A stretch of 64,000 nucleotides of DNA, from the NCBI GenBank assembly GCA_029215795.1, contig JARDYH010000007.1:61992763-62056762 (forward strand), in the 5' to 3' direction. Below are positions 58,769 through 64,000 of the stretch, piece after piece; the first letter of the stretch is position 1, and each line of letters starts with the position of its first letter. The notes below the pieces were generated by a model that saw only the letters and a list, made by a program, of their open reading frames with translations, was not told where the DNA came from and searched no databases. This DNA comes from Anniella stebbinsi (Eukaryota; Chordata; Lepidosauria; Squamata; Anniellidae). The position numbers and the translations under genes are program-made.

Positions 58769-60770
58769 ACGTACGTTTTTGCTGTCTCTTTTTGCAGATC
58801 CTTGTTTGGATCCAAGCATTAATAATAATCTGTTCTTTCTTTCTTCAAAACAACCAAACAGGCAGCCTCGCTTCGGATGACGCAATTGCTGAATGTCTTC
58901 AAGGCTGCAGAGAAGCAAAGAAGAGGTGTAAGTAAAAAAAAAAGAGAGAGAGGTGGGGAAGCAACCCCAACGGGCGATAGCTGGGGGAGAGGGTGTAGCC
59001 GGCTCCATGTATTGGTTTGCTTTCTTTTAAACGTGTGTACGGATTGAGCACCAGAAACAGGCGCTTGGGGCAGCGGGTGTCAAAGCAGCTTGGCGATTCT
59101 GTACAATGCCAAGAAAACCTCAGCAGTGGAAGTCGCAATCTCAACTCAGTGCAGCTGCCTAAAAGCGCATATTGCACTGGATCAATCCGCTGTTCTAGAA
59201 GGCCCAACAAAATAGCTGTGTTTTTGCACTAGGGATGATACCGGAGTGGGGGCTCCATAGGAAGACCTTTCCACAGTTTGTGATTACTGAGTATTCCCAC
59301 GTGCAAATGTGTGTGTGTGTGGGGGGGGGTTGTTGTTGTTCATCTCTTCCCTCCTCTGCCATTCAGCTCCAACTAAATACTTATACAAGAAGGACTCTGT
59401 ACCAAGCATTGATAAAGGATGCATCCACAACCCCTTATAATTACCAGCTCTGGGTTTTTATGGGTCTTTGGGCAAGACCCCTTTAATTTACCACTACACC
59501 CCTGGCCATATGTGGCGCTCTTCAAATGGTCTTTGATCTTGCTTGCTTTCCATCTGCAGGCAGCTGTTCCGATGCTCCTGGACTCAAGCGCAGGAAGCTC
59601 GGTGAGTTGGCCATTGCAGGGACAGCTGGGCATCGTCCCAGATCTTTAGATGTGTATCGCCTCGACAGCACAGGCTGGGTTGTTTCTCCAAGAGTATGTG
59701 CAATCAAGACACAGGGCTCCATCACATCTATTTTTTCCCTCTGGTTTGCCTCTGCGTTTTTTTTTACCTCTGTTTCATAAGCGTGTCAAGCTAATGGTCC
59801 CTTTCACGTGGTGTTGCGCTGCACCGTGAAACCTCCTTTTTGCTTGTTTGCTCTTCCATTCCACCCTGCCCCTTCTCCCAAAGCACATGCCCCCAACAAA
59901 GGAAAAACTGAGAGGACAGCAATACATGGAGGCTTAGAGTGCATTAAATCCGCCTGGGAGAAATAATCCAGACTTTCCCACGCATCAAAATAATACGCAA
60001 AACAGAAGAAAAGAGGCAAGATGGGTGCAGGACAGGGACAACAGAGTCCCGTGCATCAAAACCCGATACCAGATGTGGCAAGAGGGCGTTAAACCGCTGG
60101 TGTGATGGAGCTCACAAACCTGCCCCCACCCCAAACCGACTTCCCCTCTACCAAGACACTAGCACAGCATTTCTTACCTGGCGCCACCATTGCTGCTCTC
60201 CTTGCAACTTTCCCTCACCTGACAGACAGGTGTGCCTCGAATTTAATGAACATCTCACTTTCCCTTTTACAGTATGTCGTGCTCCTCAAGATGCGGGAAA
60301 TTCCAAGGGAGAAATCTTCTCCAGGGCCAATTTTTGTTTGTTTGCAAAAGAACATGTGTCTCCTAAATTCTATGCTGGCTGGGTTTTTCATGCTATTAAG
60401 CTATCAGCAATGTTGTAAAATGATAAAGCAATAAAATATTTTCCTTGCGATGAGAGAATATTGGAGATCTGTAGCTACCAGCCACAGCCCTTTAGCAACC
60501 ACCTTTTCCAGTAGTGTTTCCAAAGCTAGAGATCTTCCATTTTTGTTCTGAACTCAGCACAAAAAACCATCATCCCCAGGGCCTCATTTGGTCTGTCATG
60601 TCTCTTGCCTTTTGCAGCGCATTCGTCGGCTCTGTGTGTCGTGAACAGCAACTCCTTTGCCATCCCGCTGGACGGTTCCCCGGCGGCCACCATGATCTCC
60701 CAGACCAACTTCCATGTGGAGTTTTCTGTGACCACCATAAGCCCTGCAGGAAGATCTCCTAAGGCCTTCG
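39971..60770 (+). CDS. CIITA: MHC class II transactivator, first eight coding exons
   Basis: CIITA is the NLR-family coactivator that switches on MHC class II genes through the RFX/CREB/NF-Y enhanceosome. Exons read as 39971-40271, 43663-43794, 49939-50055, 55241-55369, 58029-58088, 58862-58927, 59560-59601 and 60618-60770. They join to 1000 nt, residues 1-333, with no stop. Recognition rests on a CARD-like N-terminus, SYLDLLQSDVDPSLLY (the human acidic-domain start reads YLELLNSDADPLCLY), GEAYDKI followed by an AEYLLKD motif, a basic NLS, and position downstream of TVP23A as in human. Every intron read is phase 1. The proline/serine-rich, NACHT and LRR exons are not in the window; I found no convincing further exon in 60771-64000. 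Exons 1, 3, 4, 5 and 7 are strong, and exons 2, 6 and 8 are supported by splice sites and phase more than by similarity. Confidence 0.88.
40403..40770 (-). mobile_element. L2-like LINE 3' end
   Basis: TACCGTCCAATAGCTGAAGC at the 3' terminus, with minus-strand sequence extending back to GGAATGGGCTCCCTAGAGAG, which corresponds to the conserved WN-LP-E end of the ORF. Confidence 0.65.
42470..43103 (+). mobile_element. LINE-1 (L1) ORF2 C-terminus and 3' end
   Basis: The frame 42482-43000 encodes the L1 ORF2 end: a CWRGCQEVGTYFHMWWSCEY zinc-knuckle-like block, then YTIEEWYKEIWDMA and a terminal LQFWKEE. A short G-rich 3' UTR and AATAAAAT follow. It is 5'-truncated. Confidence 0.85.
43104..43140. 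repeat. (TA)n microsatellite
   Basis: About 18 TA units at the 3' end of the L1 copy. Confidence 0.95.
43241..43250 (+). promoter_or_regulatory. IRF-element-like motif upstream of CIITA exon 2
   Basis: GAAAGTGAAA fits the IRF/ISRE core GAAANNGAAA. It is about 420 bp upstream of exon 2 and 100 bp after an L1 remnant. Mammalian CIITA promoter IV depends on an IRF1 site, so the motif is plausible but could be chance. Confidence 0.3.
43580..43589 (+). promoter_or_regulatory. kappa-B-like decamer before CIITA exon 2
   Basis: GGGAATTTCC is an exact match to the NF-kappa-B consensus GGGRNWYYCC, 74 bp upstream of the exon 2 start and 136 bp upstream of its ATG. It would fit an alternative promoter here; there is no other direct evidence. 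Confidence 0.35.
43663..43794 (+). CDS. CIITA: CIITA exon 2, possible alternative start exon
   Basis: The 132-bp exon follows a CTGCCCTTCAG acceptor and ends in CAAG|GTCAGT, phase 1 to phase 1. It carries an in-frame ATG at 43725-43727 (MSGSTEFCLQQVFQED) with an A at -3. It may be a plain internal exon joining the CARD exon to the acidic domain, or the first coding exon of a shorter isoform comparable to mammalian type III. A perfect kappa-B-like decamer lies 74 bp upstream. I do not recognise a mammalian counterpart for its sequence. Confidence 0.62.
45410..45600 (-). mobile_element. CR1-like LINE tail
   Basis: Contains ATCTAGTCCAGCATTCTGTT and GGAACGCACAAG; reverse of the tail at 6090-6360. 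Confidence 0.55.
46380..46830 (-). mobile_element. L2-like LINE 3' region
   Basis: Minus-strand conserved block with GGCCTGCCCCATGCC and CCGAGTGCCACC, paralogous to 50431-50721. Confidence 0.5.
47463..47829. mobile_element. Inverted-repeat element with internal tandem duplication and telomere-like motifs
   Basis: GGCTCAATTCGGACGACACA at the left is mirrored by TGTGTCGTCCGAATTGAGCC at the right. Inside, a unit of about 141 bp is present twice (47469-47608, 47609-47750) plus a partial third. The second unit holds CTAACCCTAACCCT and GCTAACCCTAG. No clear target duplication was seen. Confidence 0.75.
48715..48960 (-). mobile_element. CR1-like LINE tail
   Basis: GGCTGGATCAGACCAAGGTC followed by ATCTAATCCAGCATTCTGTT; minus orientation. 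Confidence 0.55.
49280..49620 (-). mobile_element. L2-like LINE fragment
   Basis: Minus-strand frame 49259-49597 starts MVLVHKALNNLG, the conserved VLVxKALN reverse-transcriptase end, then degrades. Confidence 0.55.
49939..50055 (+). CDS. CIITA: CIITA exon 3, start of acidic activation region
   Basis: A 117-bp exon between a TTATTCCAG acceptor and a CACAG|GT donor, residues about 145-183. SYLDLLQSDVDPSLLY is the most conserved N-terminal motif of CIITA. An in-frame ATG at 49946 precedes it and could start the shortest isoform, as in mammalian type IV. Confidence 0.9.
50265..50700 (-). mobile_element. L2-like LINE ORF2 end and 3' tail
   Basis: On the minus strand RAFSAVAPQLWNHLPNEAHL, then a 3' UTR ending in the GCCGAAGCTCTCTGGGCGGT motif and a TTTATTTATT tail. 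This is the L2-type C-terminus. Confidence 0.7.
50728..50840. repeat. CGGAT pentamer array, left
   Basis: Repeated GGATC/CGGAT units with slips, just inside the left end of the foldback element. Confidence 0.85.
52985..53100. repeat. CGGAT pentamer array, right
   Basis: The same pentamer in inverted setting, just inside the right end. Confidence 0.85.
53299..53345. repeat. (GAA)n microsatellite
   Basis: About 15 uninterrupted GAA units, then GAACAAGAACAAGAAGA. Confidence 0.95.
53860..54160 (+). mobile_element. L2-like LINE ORF2 end
   Basis: The frame 53786-54112 contains RAFSVVTPPLWNVLPNEARL, the L2-type C-terminal motif, followed by a short tail. Confidence 0.65.
54800..55005 (+). mobile_element. 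CR1-like LINE tail
   Basis: Shares TGGCACCCAATGGGGTCA and AAGCTATCAATGGCTACTAG with the copy at 35325-35815. Confidence 0.55.
55241..55369 (+). CDS. CIITA: CIITA exon 4, acidic region
   Basis: A 129-bp exon after a TTTACTCTAG acceptor, residues about 184-226. It is rich in D and E (DMISEDQDNNPDVFY, VESDESGEE) and ends GEAYDKI, matching the human REAYANI stretch. Ends ATCG|GTAGGT. Confidence 0.88.
56360..56390. repeat. (TA)n microsatellite
   Basis: About 15 TA units. Confidence 0.95.
56563..56917 (-). mobile_element. CpG-rich GCGCAT non-autonomous DNA element, copy 2
   Basis: About 355 bp with inverted ends GGCCCCCTCCACAAG and CTCGTGTGGAGGAGGCC. It shares CGCATAATC, GCGCTTTAACGGCCGG and ATTTAACGCGCG-type segments with copy 1. 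The flanks share ATC on both sides, unlike the 5-bp repeat at copy 1, so the duplication length is unsettled. Confidence 0.7.
57122..57171. repeat. (CAT)n(TTA)n microsatellite
   Basis: About nine CAT units followed by about seven TTA units. Confidence 0.95.
58029..58088 (+). CDS. CIITA: CIITA exon 5
   Basis: A 60-bp exon, residues about 227-246, reading AALAEYLLKDKQEEPVEELF. It corresponds to the human stretch AELDQYVFQDSQLEGLSKDIF. The acceptor is CTCTTTAG and the donor G|GTAAGC. Confidence 0.85.
58698..58767. repeat. (TC)n(AC)n microsatellite
   Basis: About 17 TC units followed by about 17 AC units, roughly 100 bp before CIITA exon 6. Confidence 0.95.
58862..58927 (+). CDS. CIITA: CIITA exon 6, first half of NLS
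   Basis: A 66-bp exon between CCAAACAG and a GTAAGT donor, residues about 247-268, ending in AKKR. The alternative upstream AG (58798) would meet a stop, so the 58862 acceptor was preferred. The pyrimidine tract is moderate. Confidence 0.72.
59560..59601 (+). CDS. CIITA: CIITA exon 7, second half of NLS
   Basis: A 42-bp microexon after CATCTGCAG, residues about 269-282, containing LKRRKL and ending G|GTGAGT. Joined to exon 6 it makes a bipartite basic signal, as in mammalian CIITA at the same point of the protein. Confidence 0.75.
59717..60110 (-). mobile_element. CTCCATCACACC-ended element, copy C, internally deleted
   Basis: 394 bp in CIITA intron 7, with ends CTCCATCACATC and GGTGTGATGGAG. 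The middle is shorter than in the other copies. Confidence 0.7.
60618..60770 (+). CDS. CIITA: CIITA exon 8
   Basis: A 153-bp exon after a TTTTGCAG acceptor, residues about 283-333, ending TTCG|GTATGC. The stretch VEFSVTTISPAGRSP loosely resembles human IQFVPTISTLPHG. The exon is more GC- and CpG-rich than its flanks, as expected for coding sequence. Confidence 0.75.
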
Positions 60771-61164
60771 GTATGCGAAGTAATACTTGGGGTTTACAAT
60801 TCATGACGGGTCAAATTTCACATTATTCCCACACACTCCTTTCGCCCTGGCATGCCAAGACTAGGGGTGGCCCTGGCCAGTGGCATTGCTAGGATTGGGT
60901 CCAGAATCCCACAGCTATTGCATAAAGCCCCGAGTGGCCATTGGAGCTCAGTTGAAAACTTTTCTCTTTCTAACGTTTTTAGAACTTAATTTCGATCTTA
61001 CTTTTATAACTGTTCGTTTTATTGCCCCCTGTGCCTGTTTGGTGCATCCCCTTCCTTTTCTTATTGTTTTATTATGATTTTATCAGAATGTAAGCCTATG
61101 TGTCAGGGCGTTGCTGTTTTATTGTTTTACTATGTACAGCACCATGTCCATTGATTGTGCTATA

Positions 61165-61168
<4 letters not shown>

Positions 61169-61200
<32 letters not shown>
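61169..61200. repeat. (AAT)n microsatellite
   Basis: About ten AAT units. Confidence 0.95.
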
Positions 61201-62952
61201 TCCCACCCTTAACTTAATTGCCATGCAGGGAGCACTTTTCAAGAGGAATTGCAACTAGGGATGTGCAGATTTTGTAAAATCTGTTCTGTCTGCATTTTGC
61301 AAATTGTCAGGTGTCTTTCATTTTGTCATCTGCTCCTTGGCAGAATCAGTTTTTTCCCAAGTTCCTGAATTTGCGCAAATTTGCATCTGTGCAAATTTGC
61401 ACTTGCAAAAATGCTCAAATCTCTCCCCCTCCCCCCATCCCACATTTTCACGCTTTAGCCTATGGAGGAAATGAGCATTTTTCACCAGTGTTTTTTTTTA
61501 ATTATTCTTTTATGTAATCTCTACAACTAAATGTGCATGGAATTTCAGAAAGTTTTTTTAAAAAAACATTCTGCAAGTCCTTGGAATCCGTGCAACTTGG
61601 AAAAAGTCAGTCTGCTGTGGATCCATGAAGTGAATTCATAGAAATCTAAACCCATTTGATTCTGTTGCGGATTTCTACAACTTCCCGAGTTGCACTTGGG
61701 GAGTATGGAGTTCGCGCCCCCTGACCACGGGCTGCAAGGCCCTCCAGGAGCATCTTCCCCTTTCGTGGCCATGAAGCTTAGGAAAAAGCTTTTCCCATTG
61801 GCTTGGGATGAACTGGAGCAGGGTGCAAATTAATTGAAGGAGTCGCTTTATTTGATTTGGATGACAACTTTCTATACTTCCTAGTTGTGGTTTCTAAATT
61901 TGCATCTGTAGATCTATAAATCAGCCTACACAGATTTGTGTCCTATGGGGCCTGGTCAGGGATGGGGGAATGAACAATATTCGAGATGGCCAGGATGCAT
62001 CGGCTTGCCGCTTGTCTCGTTCAACTTTGTGATTGCGGCTGTGCTCTACAGGAATGGGAAGGTGGGGCAAATTGAGCACCAATCAAATGGGATATTTATG
62101 CAAATTACCTCAAATTTCCTCCCTAGGGGAAAGCAGGGCTGGTTCCGTCTATGGAGGAAAATTGCTCAATTTAGAAAACCCGTGCACATCAAGCTGGGAA
62201 TTGGGAATGAGACAAACGTGACCCATGCCTGTGTCCAGAGCTTCAAATGCCCCGTGCTTGCAGGTCTGGGGAGCAACAATGAAATTGTTACCCCTCCCGA
62301 GGCCTGAGCCCCGATTCTTTGACGTGCCTCCCAGCGCCCCTGGCCCTGCCCATGTGTGGAAGCAGCTTGGAAAGCAGAGGAGGATTGGAGTTGCAGCGTC
62401 AGGTTGGGAGGTGCTTCGGTGGGAGAACCAGATCTCCTTCCGCGCAGCCGTTGTGCTTGGCGCCTTTGGCTCGGTGAAATTTGACAGACGGGAAAAAGCA
62501 TCGGAATGAAATGGAGACCGAAGCATCACACCTGTGGGGGGTCACGCTCCTTTGCATGCCGTTTCCTTTTGCTCACTGTGCTCTCGTGTTTGGATTCTGG
62601 GAAGATTCAGTGAGTGAGAGTGATGGAGGTGGGCTGGCGAAAAACCTGGGTTCCAATCTCTGCCTCTGGCCTTGCAGTAAAATCAGAGGGGCAGCATCTC
62701 ACCAAGAAGGGGGGCAGTGCTGCTCAGCCCAAGGCGCAAATTCACAGACAGAAAAAAAATCCAGTTCTACAGACATACCGCATTTAATTCTTTATCTACA
62801 GTGAGCAGGAATCCAAACATGTTTTGAGGGGCTGCATCTTTGCTCTAAGGATGTTTAAGCTCCATTTTTGTGCAGTAAAAGTTCCCTTGTTTTGCAAAGG
62901 CATTAGCTCAGGAACGCTTCGGTACCCATAAGTATCTCAAGGGGAGTAAGAC

Positions 62953-63546
62953 CTCCATCACACCTAATCCCCCCCCAGTTTGCCTCCACGTTTTTTTTAC
63001 CTCTGAGGCAGAAGCGCATCAAACTTATGATCCCTTTAACCTGAATAGCTGCTCCTTCGCTCTTCCACTCCCCTCCATTCAGCCCCTCCCCTTCTCTTTC
63101 TCCCTCCAGTCAGGTCCTGGCAGATGAGTACTGCAACCAGACCGCCTTTCTGCCAGGCAAAAATGGAAGGACTCTTTAGCCTGGCTCTTTGGGGGCATTG
63201 AGGGAGTACAATCCTGTCTCTGCAGAGATTCAGGTGTTGTACGATTTTAAAAAAACAAAACACTTTCGAGACTGGGATGCAAGGTTTGGGTTTTATATTG
63301 TGGCTTGGAGCCGGCTGCTGGGAGAGATTGTTTTTTCCTGCCAGGATCTGATGCAATCCATTCAAGCCCCCAGTTCCTTTAAATCTACATGGAGGCTTAG
63401 GGTAAATAATCCAGACTTTAGACATTCCAGGAAAAAACAGAAGAGGTGGGGTGTCAGCAGGACAGGCAAGGCATCTTGTGAGTGCCGTGCTGCAAATCCG
63501 CACACCAGGCATGGCGAGAGTGCATGAAATCGCTGGTGTGATGGAG
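62953..63546 (-). mobile_element. CTCCATCACACC-ended element, copy D
   Basis: 594 bp starting CTCCATCACACCTAATCC and ending CGCTGGTGTGATGGAG, the reverse of copies A and B. Confidence 0.75.
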
Positions 63547-63626
63547 TTCTAAATGTACCCATTGACAGATATCTTGAATTGGATTGTCTTCAGCGCACGG
63601 GATTTCCAGCTTTCGCGTAGCTCCTT

Positions 63627-63745
63627 TAGGGCCCAATCCTATGCATGTTTTGATTTGGAAAAGTCCTCCAGCTCCCATGCTGGCTGTTGAATTCAGGAAG
63701 CTGCAGGACTTTTCTCTGTCTAGACATGCATAGGATTGTGCCCTA
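63627..63745. mobile_element. Hairpin MITE
   Basis: Ends read TAGGGCCCAATCCTATGCAT and ATGCATAGGATTGTGCCCTA. The element is bounded by TA on both sides, as expected for a Tc1/mariner-type target site. Confidence 0.75.
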
Positions 63746-64000
63746 ATTCATGTAAAGCATTTCTATCCTTTCTGCCTCCTCTAACAATGCAAAAAAAATT
63801 AAATTTATCAATAAGCAAAGTTAAAAATGACTTAACAAGATGAACACAAAACCACAGCAACAAAAATGTCAGAGGAGTGGTCAGTTAGCATCAGTGGGTA
63901 CTGCCGGGGCCCAATCCACCCAAAGGGGGCCCATTGACCTTGCTTCGCCTCCTTCTTGCTCTTGGACCTTTCAGAGAAGTGCACAATTGTTCTGCTGCAA

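Larger units (their letters stand above)
58089..60617. other. CIITA introns 5-7
   Basis: Around exons 6 and 7 the introns hold a TC/AC microsatellite and copy C of the CTCCATCACACC family. No other element was identified. Confidence 0.5.
60771..64000. other. CIITA intron 8 (or further), right edge
   Basis: Contains an AAT microsatellite (61169-61200), a TAGGGATGTGCA terminus at 61256, copy D of the CTCCATCACACC family, a hairpin MITE and the start of a GC-rich repeat near 63890. Some further small CIITA exon could hide at 61900-62800, but none is supported. Confidence 0.5.

Noticed and set aside
58797..58885. CIITA exon 6 starting at the earlier acceptor 58798
   Set aside because: In phase 1 this reading meets a TGA before the donor.
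58412..59008. 198-residue minus-strand frame crossing CIITA exon 6
   Set aside because: It is kept open mainly by the TC/AC microsatellite and low-complexity sequence; no recognisable protein.
61900..62530. Possible further CIITA exon in a GC-richer stretch
   Set aside because: No phase-1 segment with acceptable borders and any similarity to the Pro/Ser-rich CIITA region was found.

Overview
The window is nuclear vertebrate DNA carrying four protein-coding genes with short, well-spliced exons. It most likely comes from a squamate reptile (lizard or snake). The evidence for this is the mix of retroposons: the tail of a BovB/RTE-like LINE, CR1-like and L2-like LINE tails, an L1 tail, tRNA-derived SINEs with a reptile-style body, and several palindromic DNA-transposon families. 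The gene order TEKT5(-) NUBP1(+) TVP23A(-) CIITA(+) is the same as the conserved block on human chromosome 16p13.13, so the genes are orthologues in conserved synteny.

Layout. Bases 1322-12868 (minus) hold exons 1-6 of TEKT5, a sperm-flagellum tektin; its last exon is not seen and probably lies left of base 1. Bases 14740-15350 are a CpG-rich promoter leading into NUBP1 (plus, 11 exons, complete ORF of 327 residues, poly(A) signals at 22074 and 22093). NUBP1 converges on TVP23A (minus, 6 coding exons, 24534-34738), a Golgi membrane protein. A repeat-rich spacer of about 5.2 kb separates TVP23A from CIITA. Eight 5' exons of CIITA, the MHC class II transactivator, run from 39971 to 60770. They encode a CARD-like N-terminus, an acidic activation region and a bipartite nuclear localisation signal. 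The NACHT and LRR exons lie beyond the right edge.

Functionally the genes are unrelated neighbours: axoneme structure, cytosolic iron-sulfur assembly, Golgi trafficking and antigen presentation. The CIITA part is the most informative. The CARD-bearing first exon shows that a dendritic-type isoform is encoded, a second ATG-bearing exon may serve as an alternative start, and every internal exon seen is a symmetric 1-1 exon.

Much of the rest is mobile DNA. The outstanding element is a 2.4 kb foldback transposon in CIITA intron 3 (50709-53110). It has an 8-bp target-site duplication, hAT-like ends, subterminal CGGAT pentamer arrays, and arms built from about 150-bp minisatellite units, unequal in number between arms. 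Other families found by comparing copies inside the window are: a roughly 600-bp family ending in CTCCATCACACC (four copies), a CpG-rich GCGCAT family (two copies), a TA-flanked hairpin MITE (three copies), a 367-bp element with internal tandem duplication and telomere-like motifs, and a Ty3/Gypsy chromodomain remnant nested in an older repeat. All exon boundaries were read by eye from splice signals, reading phase and remembered family sequence; no alignment was run.
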